From contig MU006222.1 in NCBI GenBank assembly GCA_010093685.1, positions 1,421,301 through 1,485,300 of the forward strand: DNA of 64,000 nt, in the 5' to 3' direction. Positions 20,739 to 31,859 of this stretch are shown piece after piece. Under the pieces are notes generated by a model, which saw only the letters and a program-made list of their open reading frames with translations, was not told the origin of the DNA and did not search any database. The first letter of the stretch is position 1, and the number at the start of each line of letters is the position of its first letter. The position numbers and the translations under genes were made by a program. The DNA comes from Ophiobolus disseminans. Lineage: Eukaryota; Ascomycota; Dothideomycetes; Pleosporales; Phaeosphaeriaceae.

Positions 20739-22742
20739 TCAGACAAGTCGAACGTGCTGTTGTCTAAGAGAAGTCTCAAAAGGACCAAGGTTTTCTTCCT
20801 CTTCAGGTGTTGAGTACAGCATGAACCCACCGATGCGCTCGGTGGTGTCCTTGTCCAACCACTTAACCACCAAAACAAACCTGAAAATTCCCTTTGAGCC
20901 GGACACCGTGCAGGTGAGAAGGCAGGACCAGTTGTTCGCTAGAATCTCAGGTTTCAAGCGCTTGAGAATATACGGTGGGGGCATATCAATACTCTTGTCG
21001 AAGTGGTTGGCTAGACGCCGGCCCACCAGAGTGAACGAGCTGCTGTCTGTGCTACTGGAAACCGATACGAGGGATGCGGTAATCGCGGGGGCGTCGAAGA
21101 TGATGCATTTGAGATCATTTAGTCTGTTCTGAAATATTTGGTAGAAATCTTGTCGACTCCAGTGAGGCCAGTCGTCTTCTTGGAAGGGCTGTCCTTGGGA
21201 ACTTCGAAGTTGGACATTGGATAACGTTGAAGTTTGTACCAGACATTCATGTGTAAGAATGCTAGACATTTGCATCCACTCTATCTTCCCTTTCCAGCCC
21301 GCCCAAGTCCATGACGGAAACATTGAGATGCGTTGTGGCACATAAAATACAATTTTATGATACCATGACAAAGCAATGGCTACACAGTAGCCCAACGTAT
21401 CCGATTTGGTATCCCTTGGATAATCATGGAAGGGAAGACCAGACAGATTGTAGACTGGTGAACGTGAGTGACCTATGTGTTTGAGAGCGCCAGAAATTGC
21501 ATTTAGAACGTCTGTGTCGTCCGTCAGATGGCGATATGAGTAATTTGACGCAATAATCATAAAGCGTACCCAACGGGCGTGGCCCTTTCTCTTTAAGAAA
21601 TCGAAAAGTGCTTGAAATATAGGCCAAAGATTCCAGTCAATGTGTTGTGGTTCCACTAAGTACTTCGGGCCACCTAGCGCTTCCATCCAGGACGCCTTCT
21701 CACAATGGAATGACATTTGATGATCCGTGAAGAGTAATGATCGTGTAGATAGAATACTCTCCTGGAATGTCCAACCTCTACTTGCCCAACTTGAGAGTCT
21801 GGCAGCTGTCCTCGGATCAGGGCCAACGTCAAGAATTACCATGTCGTTGAGGTGGATGACTTTGCACATAGATCGTTGTCGAGTACCCACTCCAGGTAAG
21901 CCATAGCTTCTGTTGTCCCCGGCAGCAGCTACGATGGTAAGGTCTGCCTGATGGTAAATCTGGTCCATTTTGCTGATCTGATCCTCGCGGTGATTGGTCT
22001 TTTGATTGATACAATATTCGTCGACCCAAAGATACTGGTACCCAAGCTCTTGAGTAACGGTGATAGCATCTTCGATTGTTTGTGGCACATCGTTCGATAA
22101 GTGCGCCCCGACATGAGCATCTTCTCTATGCTCCCATAGGTTGGGTTGTTTTCCCCATACATAGCTAAGCGCTATCCAGCGTGAATTTTTGCTGGCTTCA
22201 ACAATAGTTCTGCTTGTACAATCTATGAAACACAAGCCATCGACCACAGGCCGTAAGTGGTTGCATTCAGAGCCGTGGTGTTGTTGACAATTTTTGAGCC
22301 ATGAACGTGCCGCAGCGTAGTCCGGAGTGCACTGCACAGCTTGTGGCTTCAGTACACCAGGGCCTTCCATGTAGGTTCCATAGGACATGAAGAATACTTG
22401 AGAAATGTTCCGTGTGGTCGGGATCTGTTGAGGTGAATCCGTAGCCGAAAACGGGTACGTCCGCAAACAGACGCTAGTCTTTGCACCAGGAACCTTCGTT
22501 GACGCCCAATCAGAGTGAGTGGAGGAGAAAAGCCAGGATCGTAGCTCGAGCTTTCCATTAGTTTCAGGCGTAAGTTCTAAGAGGCAACACAAGGCGCAGA
22601 AGGGTGTAAACTTCAGCGGGTAGCCTGGTCCGCTGAGTTGATCTTCCTTGTTGAGAATGGGATTGTCGTATAGATCTTGAAAATCGATCTGGCGGCAGTT
22701 TTCACATATGAAAAAGTTGTCCCTTGATGAATCTGCCATCAT
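20739..22742 (-). CDS. HET-domain protein (heterokaryon incompatibility type)
   Basis: A single exon of 667 aa from ATG 22742; the in-frame TTG just upstream is not needed. The N-terminus has two cysteine pairs (CENC at 13-16 and CALCC near 49) that may bind metal. The HET domain spans about 188-340: RWIALSYVWG, DVPQTIEDAI, GYQYLWVDEYCINQ, QISKMDQIYHQADLTIVAAAG and the distal SRGWTFQESILSTR. HET domains are TIR-related cell-death effectors in fungal non-self recognition. The C-terminal 330 residues are variable, as usual. No nonsense or shift is seen, so the gene looks intact. Regulation is unknown. Confidence 0.9.
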   Translation of the reverse strand: MMADSSRDNFFICENCRQIDFQDLYDNPILNKEDQLSGPGYPLKFTPFCALCCLLELTPETNGKLELRSWLFSSTHSDWASTKVPGAKTSVCLRTYPFSATDSPQQIPTTRNISQVFFMSYGTYMEGPGVLKPQAVQCTPDYAAARSWLKNCQQHHGSECNHLRPVVDGLCFIDCTSRTIVEASKNSRWIALSYVWGKQPNLWEHREDAHVGAHLSNDVPQTIEDAITVTQELGYQYLWVDEYCINQKTNHREDQISKMDQIYHQADLTIVAAAGDNRSYGLPGVGTRQRSMCKVIHLNDMVILDVGPDPRTAARLSSWASRGWTFQESILSTRSLLFTDHQMSFHCEKASWMEALGGPKYLVEPQHIDWNLWPIFQALFDFLKRKGHARWVRFMIIASNYSYRHLTDDTDVLNAISGALKHIGHSRSPVYNLSGLPFHDYPRDTKSDTLGYCVAIALSWYHKIVFYVPQRISMFPSWTWAGWKGKIEWMQMSSILTHECLVQTSTLSNVQLRSSQGQPFQEDDWPHWSRQDFYQIFQNRLNDLKCIIFDAPAITASLVSVSSSTDSSSFTLVGRRLANHFDKSIDMPPPYILKRLKPEILANNWSCLLTCTVSGSKGIFRFVLVVKWLDKDTTERIGGFMLYSTPEEEENLGPFETSLRQQHVRLV

Positions 22743-23335
22743 CAGCAAGCTAAACTAGGTCAAGTGTTTGTCTTCACATACCTGCTTGTCGAGGGCCGCG
22801 ACGTGTCAGGCACCCGAAAAGAAACATGACGGGGAGAGCTTGTGGAGCAACTTGTCTGGCTCCAGAATATAGTGATTAGATGCCCGGTCTCAGGAGGAAA
22901 TGTAGTGGAGGAGAGAGGTGTTGAAGTCCGACGAGGCGGCAACGAAGGCTCAGCTGCGCAACCACGTGGCGACCAAGCTTGGAAGGTGCCACACACCTGC
23001 ATCTCAGCCTTGTCTGCGGCCGAATCAGCATCGGGCTGAACACACTTCGCACGATCGAATTTCATTGACCACGGTACTTTTGGGGCCTTGATACCATATG
23101 TACGAAGTAGCAGGGTGAGGAATGAGGACGATTAGGCCAACGCGCACCGCACAAGAACTGAACCGACACCCAGACGACACAGAAAAGAATCCATACACAT
23201 TTCTCAGCACTACCATAGCACCCCATCCTACCAAGCAATCCGAATCAACGCCTTCACCACACCAAACCAGACCAGCGATACTCTTACACCTACACAATCA
23301 CCCACATCAAAGCCCAAGCCCACCCACCCCATCCT
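22743..23335. other. Intergenic between HET gene and ARP5
   Basis: Head of the HET gene faces the tail of ARP5. A 101-codon frame on minus (23065-22760) has a chance-like composition. The ARP5-proximal 200 bases are C/A-rich (ACACC..CCCA), resembling a 3' UTR. Confidence 0.4.
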
Positions 23336-25699
23336 CTAATACGGCGCATTCCCCTTATCATGCTCCTTAATATACTCGCCCCCTTTCTCCGCCCACTCCG
23401 CCCTCGTCACAAAGTTCCCCCTACTCTCCCTCTTGTTTGCCCACCCCGCCGCGCCCCTCCACGCATCAAGGACACAATCCTTGGCCCTACGAACCTGAAT
23501 AGTTTGCTCAGCCGGCAGTACCGCCCGTAGTTCTTTCCTTAGGCGCTCCTCAAAGCCCTCAAACAGCGTATTGCCACCAACGAGGAAAATATCTTTTAAC
23601 ACGGCGTCGCGGTGCGCAGAGTCGGCGAGACGCTCGGTGAGGATGTTTGCGGCGATTTCGACGATGCCAGCTTGGTCGAGGCCGGCGATTGTGGGTTGGA
23701 AGACTACTTCGGGGACGCGGATGCGTTCGACGTTGAGGTGGATTTGGTTTGTTTCTTTTTGGCTCTCCGCATCGTATGGGTATGGGCCGTGGAGGAAAGC
23801 ATGCAAGATACTTTTAGTCCAATCTGTCTGTGCTTCTCGTGTCGAGTCTTCGGTGAAATTGGGGTCGTGCTTGAGGAGTTGAGTTTCGATTTCTTTGAGG
23901 TTCTTGTTGAGGTCTTCTTCCTCTTCGTCGTCGGATCCTTCGCCTGTGGCAATGGTGCGGTAGACGCCCCAATCTGCGTCGTCTGCGCCGAATGTGTCGT
24001 CGTCGCCGCCGCCTCGCCGCCGCTTCTTGGTGGGTGCGTCAGATGCGAGGTTGGCGATGGACTTCATGCGCATTTGGTTGGCGAGAGACTTGCGATTTCC
24101 GAGCTCGGCCTTCATGCGTTCGCGGTCCTTCATCTTCTGGATGATGGCTTGACGGGCTATTCGTCGTTCGTCAATCCAATTCTGGGGGTCTGCTTCTCTT
24201 CGTTCGTCATCTAAACGCAGCTCTTCTGCTTGCCTGGCCTTCTCCTTCTCCTTCTCGATCTTTGCACGTTGCCGAGCATCATAGTTGGACTTCATGAGTC
24301 GCTGTTGGCGCTTTTGCTTGATGCCTTCTTCATCGAGCTGGTCGTCAGGGGTGTCGAGAAGCGGGAACGTGGGCTCTTCTTGCTGTTCCTCCTCGACGTC
24401 GCCCACATCCTTGTTGCGGACTTTCTTGATGTTTTTCTCTAGTTCTTTCACTCGCTTGTCGAGCTGTGCTTCATCGTCAAAGTCGTTCGACTCGAGCACT
24501 CGCGCCTTTTCCTTTTTGGTAGTGATGTCTTGAAGTTGTGCCTGTAATTGGATGTAGTATTCCAGTTCGTCCTCCTTCCGCTTCAACTTCTCCAAGCGCA
24601 TCTTTGCCGCTTGTGCTTGTAGTCTCCGGCCACTCTCCTTGCGCTTCTCTGCTGCAACCGCAAGCTCTTCTTCTGTCTTTTGCACCACGAGCTGCTCGGT
24701 GTATGGAAATTGGACCACATGGTTTCGGTCCTCAAGGCCTGTCCAGTCCAAGTAGCTGCTGAGTTCTGATTCGTAGTCTTGTGAGACGTAGCAATGTTCG
24801 CGGACCAAATCCTCTGCCTGACTGTCGCTGATTTTGCCAGGGAAAGTAGGGTACTTTAACCTCAGCAATTTCAGAAGGTATTGGGCGGACTGGAAGCGTC
24901 CCCAGTTGAGGCGCGTCGCTTGCGAGAGGATCGGTTTTGAGTCGATGACGGGTATGACATGTGTTGAGGTGTAGGAGGAGTCCATGACAAGGCCGGTGCG
25001 CCCGCCATTGTAGGAGTATGAGAAGAGGGAATCGACGCCGTATGCAACTGAGGGTGCGCCATAGCACTCGAAGAGAATTTCGGACATGGCTATGACAGTT
25101 TGTTAGCAAAAGATAACGTATTAGCGACCCTTGGCGCAGAGGAATCCAAACATACTCTTTCGTGTGTAAGGAAGGTTCGCTATGGGCTCGGTCATGACAA
25201 TCGGCCTGTCGATGCGCCCTGACTGACCGTCGACACCCATCTTGAGGAAGCAATAGTCCAACACACCCTCCATAGCGTCCCAGTTGTTTATGATGTTGCT
25301 GCCGGGCTCGTATATCGGCTTCGATTGTCCTCGCGCTGTGCCATCCGAGTAGACATCTGCGCCGACGAAGGTAAAGGTTCGGTTGAGCTTTCGGTCCCTA
25401 TATCGCGCCATGTTTGGTAATACCGATATTCGGGGTTTCGAGTCGAAGGACCATCCTGCGCGGACTGCTGACGAGCCTAGAAAATGTTAGCTATGCCATA
25501 TGCGAGTCTACAGGCCGAAATGCATACCATTGTCAATTACTATGGCGGTCTCGTGGTTACTGCGCACGTATCCTTCGGTATCTACCGGCTTGTAACCCTC
25601 AAATGGCGGCTCATTCACGGTCCAGAGCTTTGTAGGCGCGGGTTTGGGCGAGTTGCGCCCTGAAGCCAGCAGCGCATCGTTGATGGCGGACGGAGCCAT
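23336..25699 (-). CDS. ARP5: Actin-related protein 5, INO80 chromatin remodeller subunit
   Basis: Three exons: 25699-25528, 25476-25156 and 25089-23336, giving 748 aa. The actin-fold N-terminus has IVIDNGSSAVRAGW spanning junction 1 (phosphate loop 1), then PIYEPGSNIINNWDAMEGVL and the junction-2 region ending MSEILFECYGAPSVAYGVDS. It is interrupted by the long lysine/glutamate-rich coiled-coil insertion typical of Arp5 (about residues 300-560; LEKLKRKEDELEYYIQLQAQ and similar). The actin fold resumes with KDIFLVGGNTLFEGFEERL and ends DAWRGAAGWANKRES. Arp5 pairs with Ies6 to form the nucleosome-engaging arm of INO80 in the nucleus. IES6 lies about 1 kb away on the other strand. Confidence 0.95.
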
Positions 25700-26070
25700 G
25701 GTGTGGAGGGTGGGTACGTGGGAAGGAGAGACTCTAGATCATGTCGCGAGGATGGGAAAGCGAAGTGGCGCGTCGAATCGTTAGCGTGTCGTCAATTGAG
25801 GTTGCGCAATGGTGGTTGCTCGTGAGGCCGAAGCATGTCACAGCCACGCCCGTGCACCATCTCCGCATACCACGTTTGGGCGACTCCCCATGTATTCAAA
25901 CTTCAAGGTTTAATTTCTGTACACTACCAAGATTGTGAAGGCTAAATTTCAATGTCATTTTCTTTGGGTATTGTAGTACAAAAACGTGTCTCGTCCCAAA
26001 ATCACTTCCTCAGCGCAAAGGGCGCATCCAGACAACCGCATGCTCCACCACACGCAAAGCCCAAATTCGC

Positions 26071-26456
26071 TTATGCCGGGTCTTTTAAACCATTCGTTGC
26101 TAGTTTTGTATTAGCTGTGTCTCTTCTGATTTTAATATCATCCTCGATGCATACCTTCGAGGTGGAAGAGGACATTGGATTGATAGTTCTTGAACATCTG
26201 GGCCACAAGCTCGGTGTCCATGTTCTGAATATTAATCTCTTGCAGATTCTTGTTCAGCATCATGATTGCCTCGTTGAGTTTCTCCTGCCACGATATTAGA
26301 TTGCTTGCTATGACGATATACCTGGCGCATGACTGACAACATTGACGATGATGCGGGACAGCAGCTGGCTCTGTTGGTGCTCGTGGGGGCTTTCCTATTG
26401 AAATTGTGATCAGCTTTACGTGCCATCAGTTCGCAACATCTTGAATCTCATACCAT
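26071..26456 (-). CDS. DAD4: DASH complex subunit Dad4
   Basis: Four tiny exons: 26456-26454 (just ATG), 26394-26338, 26284-26155 and 26099-26071, giving 72 aa, exactly the family length. Joined sequence: [70 protein letters not shown], a clear Dad4. It is a subunit of the ten-protein DASH/Dam1 ring that couples kinetochores to spindle microtubules. The first intron directly follows the start codon (GTATGA...AATAG). The second uses the less common donor GTCAGT, the only choice that keeps the conserved NV-EKLNEA join. The gene is divergent from IES6 with 258 bp between start codons. It is easy to miss because no exon makes a long ORF. Confidence 0.9.
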
Positions 26457-26714
26457 CTTTGCAGGTGAGTGGTGCTGGTGGTTTATGGGACGCGTTTGTG
26501 TGTATGCGGGGAGATTGAAAGCGGTTAGCTGGGTCGCGCTTTGGTGAGAGATGATCCCGCCGGAGCTCCAGCACCAACACCAAGAACACCTTATCAACAA
26601 CCATATCGAGCTTCACAGTGCCCAAATTCACGACTCCACCCTTGCTGCATCTGCCTCAATCTTGAACACTATTTGCGACAACCCCACAGTCTCATCGAAC
26701 TTTACACGACTAAT
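26457..26714. promoter_or_regulatory. Bidirectional promoter region DAD4/IES6
   Basis: 258 bp separate the two divergent start codons, so both promoters and leaders must share this stretch. No TATA box stands out. The boundary is inferred from gene positions only. Confidence 0.5.
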
Positions 26715-27293
26715 ATGGCGCCGTTGACAACTGCGTCCGACGAGAAGACGCATCAAGCACTTCTTGACAAGCTCGACATCCATGCGACACCAAAACCGTT
26801 CCGCAACCCCAACTGGAAGCCGCCGCAGCGCCGCAACAAAAACCTCAAGCAAATCCTAGGCGAGGCATCGCGCAAAGAAGCCTCCGTCATGGCTACACAG
26901 AACAACAGCGGCATCTCAACACCAGCAGTTCCATGCTCAGAAGGCATGACCGGCAACGCAACACCTGCTGGAAATGCAGGCCGGCCACCGAATATTGCGC
27001 AAGCCGCACAAAGCTTGAGTACACTGGTCTTGGAGAAGAACGGCAGAGCGGCAGCAGCAGGGAACGGAGCAGGACCAGCACCGACGTACACGAACATCGA
27101 ATCCGCACCGAGCTTCCACCCGAGTAGTCAGAAGAAGTACTGCGACATCACGGGGCTGCCGGCACCGTACACCGACCCAAAGACACGAATGCGATACCAC
27201 AATAAGGAGTTGTATGGGACTATCAGGACGATGCCGCAGAATGTGTATGAGGCATATCTGGGGGCGAGAGGTGCGCATACTATTTTGAAATGA
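26715..27293 (+). CDS. IES6: INO80 complex subunit Ies6 (YL1 C-terminal domain)
   Basis: A single exon of 192 aa. ATG 26715 was chosen because the frame upstream has no family sequence. N-terminal conserved block: KPFRNPNWKPPQRRNKNLKQ. A variable Gly/Ala/Thr-rich linker follows, then the YL1_C domain at about 140-185: KKYCDITGLPAPYTDPKTRM, RYHNKELYGTIR and VYEAYLGARGA. Ies6 binds Arp5 to form the Arp5-Ies6 module that grips the nucleosome and is needed for INO80 sliding. The nearby ARP5 gene makes an unusual partner pair in one locus. Confidence 0.92.
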   Translation: MAPLTTASDEKTHQALLDKLDIHATPKPFRNPNWKPPQRRNKNLKQILGEASRKEASVMATQNNSGISTPAVPCSEGMTGNATPAGNAGRPPNIAQAAQSLSTLVLEKNGRAAAAGNGAGPAPTYTNIESAPSFHPSSQKKYCDITGLPAPYTDPKTRMRYHNKELYGTIRTMPQNVYEAYLGARGAHTILK

Positions 27294-28095
27294 GTGCATA
27301 CTGGGATTATGACTCCTTGGAGCGTAGTCCTCGGACTGCATTCGTTGGAGGTCATGATGATAGTATTACACTGCTCGAACCACATGCTGAGCGTGTCGTG
27401 GGCTCAATCGAAGCGGCAGGTGCATGGATACCAGCGCTACATTCTCTGCCCGACCAAGCAACGACGAGGCGGAGAAAAGCGAGTCAAAGCCGTCCGCTGA
27501 TCAAGGCATGTGGCAGCGAGCTGATGCAGCTCTACAATCAGCTGCTGATGCACATCAATATGTATGACCATCAAAGTCAAGCTTCTTCCACCCACACCGC
27601 GCCTTTCGACGCGGGCTCAAGAAGGCGCTCCGGCTTAATCGTGATCCAGTATTGCTTTTCGCCCATGACCATCTACCAGGAGCTCGCGAGAGGGTTCCTA
27701 GTTACAGCAGCTCTGGAGCGTGCCGTTGTCGAGGCGGTTCTACTATTTATTCTACACTAGACTTTAGCAAAATTGAAATATTTCAATCACTTTTGCTTGG
27801 TGTCTGCACGTGCGATGTGAGGTGGGACGAGAAGGAAGAGTCGACCCGCGAAAATCTGCGAGCAGCCGCGGAACACTTGCGCTAAAATGACAGGGATATG
27901 GTGCCGATCGTTCGGCGCGCCGCCGCGTCGACCTCCGCGAAGGGCCACGACACGGTGTTTCGACGACTGTACTTTTGCACGATTCATGCCAGATATACGC
28001 CGGTGATTAGGCTGCTGCTGCTATATCTTCTTTCGCCTGTTTCTTTTCCTAATCACGCAACTATCTCCCGGTCATCACCCTCACGAACCGCCAAG
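27294..28095. other. Intergenic, no gene seen
   Basis: IES6 3' flank and GOT1 5' flank. Frames of up to 156 codons overlap the end of IES6 but show no family resemblance. The 100 bp before GOT1 are pyrimidine-rich (CTTTCGCCTGTTTCTTTTCC), a common fungal core-promoter feature. Confidence 0.45.
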
Positions 28096-28779
28096 ATGCC
28101 GACAATGTGGCTTTCAGATACCCAGAGTGCGTATACCTCGAATACAGGGTTTGTATAAGATGGACGACACGATAGCTAACACCACAACCAGAGATCGGGG
28201 TCGCATTCTGCTCAGGGGGTAGGTATGCTCACCGAACCCTCCACACACCCAGCACCGAACCAGCAAACTGACCAAACCCACGTAGGCGGGCTCTTTCTCA
28301 TGGGCGGCGTCATGATGTTTTTTGACCGCGCAATGTACCTAAACCCCTCCCAAATATCCTCGCACCCCACTAACATCCCCCAGGCTAGCAATGGGCAACG
28401 TACACCCCCCCTCTCCCCTCTCCCACCTCTCCCCTCTCCCACCTCTCCCCTCTCCCACCTCTCACCCTAACCCCCACCCCAGATCCTCTTCCTAATCGGC
28501 CTAACCCTCATAATCGGCACGACAAAAACCCTCGCCTTCTTCGCGCGCAAGCAAAAATGGAAAGGCACACTGGCCTTCACATGCGGCATCGCGCTCATAC
28601 TCATGCGCTGGGCGTTCATCGGCTTCGTTGTCGAGCTGTACGGCATATTGGTCCTGTTTGGAGACTTCTTGGCGACGATTGCGGGCTTTGCGGGGGGGAT
28701 TCCGATCGTCGGGCCGTATATTGCGAGGGCGCTGCAGGCGGTGGGGGGCGCGGCGAGGAGTCAGGAGAGTGTGGTGTGA
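28096..28779 (+). CDS. GOT1: Got1 family Golgi vesicle-transport membrane protein
   Basis: Five exons: 28096-28126, 28192-28218, 28286-28334, 28384-28399 and 28483-28779, giving 139 aa. Splicing yields MWLSDTQ/KIGVAFCSGG/GLFLMGGVMMFFDRA/MLAMGN/ILFLIGLTLIIGTTKTLAFF, then FARKQKWKGTLAF and later membrane segments, matching Got1/SFT2-like proteins with four predicted transmembrane helices. Got1 works in ER-Golgi traffic and the integrity of the Golgi vesicle-fusion step. Exon 4 has only 16 bases. The C-terminus (IPIVGPYIARALQAVGG) replaces the usual tail but keeps the IGP-like motif. The reading frame is intact across all junctions. Confidence 0.92.
28411..28458. repeat. 16-bp minisatellite, three perfect copies, in GOT1 intron 4
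   Basis: CTCTCCCCTCTCCCAC is repeated head-to-tail at 28411-28426, 28427-28442 and 28443-28458, followed by a partial copy. It forms most of the polypyrimidine tract of the intron before the CCCTAAC...CCCAG acceptor. Confidence 0.9.
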
Positions 28780-29404
28780 GGGAGAGGAGGAGGGGGAAGG
28801 GAGGGATTTTGGGAAGAGGAGAATTGTACTATACATTGGCGCAGCATATACCTGACGGGGGACATGGCGTACTCGCAGATAGTGGCGCTTCGAGGCGTTG
28901 GGCGTACCCATTTCCAGATGTTCAAACTAACTCTAAACATATTGACCTCGGTCTTTCCTGTCTCAAAAAAAAAATCCAACAAGTACATCACTCAAGTGAA
29001 GCTGGCCAACATACTCGACACAAGTGGTCCAAGCAAAAAGAACGGTCACACCCACTCGTTCATCAAGGTCAGCCCCACCAACTTTGTACACACCTTCCGC
29101 CAATCCTCTCAGACACTGGGAGCTAAAAGATTGCCAAAAACATACAACAGCGGGTATTCGCCAGTGGTCACCCACCTGACTACTAATCCGCCGGTGTCCT
29201 GCTTTAATATTGCTGAGCGGACGGGCAGCATTGTTGTCTCCTGTGTGTCCGCCATGAAGGCCCTTAAAATCACTGTTTTGGGTAACCTTAACCTGAGAGA
29301 GCGTTGCACTAAGACAACCTTGGCTATTACTCTCTACTACCGCCAACATAAAGCTTTGTCTCTCTAGTCGACTTTGGAACCAATTCCAAGATGCATTTGG
29401 ATGA
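28780..29404. other. Left edge of the accessory zone; carries a dispersed repeat
   Basis: GOT1 3' flank and unassigned sequence. Bases 29256-29290 are identical to 40802-40836 (see repeat entry). A 167-codon plus-strand frame spans that repeat and looks accidental. Confidence 0.45.
29256..29290. repeat. 35-bp dispersed repeat, copy 1
   Basis: Perfect 35-bp match to 40802-40836 in the same orientation, including GGCCCTTAAAATCACTG. The match ends abruptly on both sides. It could be a terminal piece of a small non-autonomous element. The 29.4-40.3 kb NLR-like genes lie between the copies. Confidence 0.75.
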
Positions 29405-31395
29405 CACAACCCGCACATGCTACAATTGCACAATTTGACAAGAGGAGATATCAAGCTGTTTGCCTGCGAGAACCTGCAGTCTTACACGCGATTCGCAGAT
29501 TTTGAACCTCAGCGCTTCGAAGATCTAGTGGAGAACATTGGAGAAAAGGCACAAGGCGTTTTCCTATGGGTTGGCCTTGCTGTACGGTTACTGCGTGATG
29601 GCATAACTAACAGAGACCCTGTATCGATCTTGCACGAGCGCTTGGGGGAGATTCCGTCTGACCTAAGAGGACTTCTTTAAGCAAATTCGATCTTCTGTGG
29701 ACAAAATATACTGGACCCAAATGGCTCACACTTTCATAGCCACTCTTAGGTCTGATATTCCACTTAAACTTATACACTATTACTTTCTGGAAGCTAGGTG
29801 TAGCTATGAGCTTCCAGCATTACAGTGGCCAGAGTCTGAAATACGTTTTAAGGTACAGCAGACGCAGCGGAGACTCAACGGACGAGTCAAGGGCCATCTA
29901 GAACCTGCTTCCACCACCAATGTCGCCCCTGAGACACGCGTCGACTTCCTCCACCGTACCCTACGTGATCTTTTGATCAGAGGACACATGAAGGACATGT
30001 TAGAAACATGGGCGGTCAAGAAGACTCAAGTTCTTATCTCCGTTAGTCGCGCTCTCATCGCAGACTCGAAGTTCATCACAAGCAGACCTTTACCCAAGCA
30101 ATTGGCTGCGACTGCCAGCTTCGCCGTAGAAGCTAGCAGTGAAACAGATAGTTCGGAGCATCTTTTCTCAACTCTCGACCAAGTGGAAGTAGAATACGAG
30201 CGGTTAGACCTCAGCACAGGGTGCAAGTGTGAACAGTGCCTAAACTTTAGCTTTGTCCTCCGGGCGGCAGTCACCATTGGCCACACGGGATATGTACAAT
30301 ACCGCTTGAGTCGTAGCACGACACTGGACTTGGACCGTATTCTACTCCACGCGGTCACGCGTCAACGTCGTTCTCACAAGACATTCTCAGATTGCTTAAT
30401 GACCTGCACGACGGGCTTTCATTCTGGTTATCCGGATTACGGAACAGACGGGTGCCCTTCACCCGCTATGGTGAGACTGCACTTGGACTACGGAGCCAAC
30501 CCAAACGCAGCCATTGAGGGCCGCTTGGCCTTAGATACCTTTCTACAGCTAATGGTCGACTCGATGGACGGCATTCATGCAAACGACCTTTCGGACATAT
30601 TTCGGGCCTTCCACGAGAAACATTTCATAGACGTCAAGAGGTACGCGAGGATCTGGCATTACATCATGACACGTCCAGGTTACAATTTAAGCAGCGGATT
30701 ACGAAACACCCTTCGATACTTCAAAGACCCTTGTCGAGGCAAAATTCGATTCCAATACAGATTTGGACATAGGTATCACAGGGACAGTTTTGTGTCTGAG
30801 AACTTTGACAGACGCGTCTGAAGAGGAGCTGAATACCCAAAATGAGGCCATCACTCTCCGCAGGCATCTCTTATGCGAGTTTTTACGACATGGCGCAGAT
30901 GTTACTCAGGTATATCGAGACGTGTCAAGGTGCGGCTGGCTTGACAGGGTTTTGGATACATTGACGTCTTGGCCGAAGAGGCTCCATCCGTCACGCAATG
31001 CGGAGCTTGAGATTTTCTTCCAACACGGCCTGAACCCCAACTCCCCTATGAAAGGGAATAATGGAGCTGTCACGCTATGGACTCGTCTCCTCGACGCTCT
31101 CGACCTCAGCTTCCGTGAGATATCTTTCGATAGGACGTACGAACAGCTCTTGCATCGCATCCTCATCTTGTGCCTTAGCTACGGCGCGGATCCACATGTC
31201 ACAAAACTGTCTGGGACACTACGATGGATGGGAGAATCGGATTGCCGTCTAAGTGCTTCGGAAGTCTCGGAGCTGCAGCGTGCCGTGGCGAAGCAAAAGA
31301 TGTACGTGAATCCACAAGCGACTGTGCGCAAGGATGCTGGTCGGACCATCCAATGGCGATCCGCACCTGATTATCGGCCCTTGCGACTCTGCTAG
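29405..31395 (+). pseudogene. Fragment of a NACHT-type NLR (post-NACHT region), frameshifted
   Basis: Three frames carry one protein: 29405-29680 (DIKLFACENLQSYTRF, FEDLVENIGEKAQGVFLWVG, PVSILHERLGEIPSDL), about 29660-30750 (DFFKQIRSSVDKIYWTQM, RVDFLHRTLRDLL, then LHLDYGANPN) and about 30745-31395 (EFLRHGADVTQ, FFQHGLNPN, LSYGADPH). The first segment is the region just after the P-loop ATPase in fungal NACHT receptors, and the rest is helical with ankyrin-like pieces. The P-loop part is absent; a TGA at 29402 precedes the visible homology. One extra base near 29665 and another shift near 30745 break the frame. It is a 5'-truncated, dead relative of NLR genes. Confidence 0.7.
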
Positions 31396-31859
31396 GTCAG
31401 AAATTACGTTTACTTTGCGACAGGACAACAAGCGGAGCGTATCCTTTGATCATGCACATATCCGTGAGGACCAACATAAAAGACGACATTACGGCTAGTA
31501 TCTCATCCCGGTATCATACATCAACGGCAATGTGGTCGCTGTCGTTCCACGCATACGCTTCATGTCTGTTGGGTCTAGGCGCTTAACAGTCTTCCTCAAT
31601 GCCGGCCAGGAAGGCCCAGCAATCAATGAAAAAAGTATGTGTGGGCGCGAGCCAACCCACCGTGTTTTGAGGTACGTTCCTGAGTTGTCTTTGTGCGGTC
31701 TAGAGCCAACCACCCTACGTGAGTAGAGCAGCCGAGAATTCTGGGCATCAAGATTCCTCATGTCTGTTCAACAACTCGCACGACGCGATTCAACGCTCCG
31801 CCACCTGGCTGGGAGGCCTCGCGTTCGTTCTAGCCGCGAAATTTGAGCGAAAGCATTCA
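31396..31859. other. Spacer between two NLR remnants
   Basis: No clear gene. A short imperfect repeat (GAGCCAACCCACCGTG... near 31651 and GAGCCAACCACCCTACG near 31703) is visible. It may be junction debris between the two rearranged receptors. Confidence 0.35.

Noticed and set aside
22760..23065. 101-codon minus ORF between the HET gene and ARP5
   Set aside because: Ser/Thr/Pro-rich chance frame, no motif, no intron signals linking it to the HET gene.
28864..29367. 167-codon plus ORF
   Set aside because: It runs through the 35-bp dispersed repeat and shows no conserved segment, so it is probably accidental.
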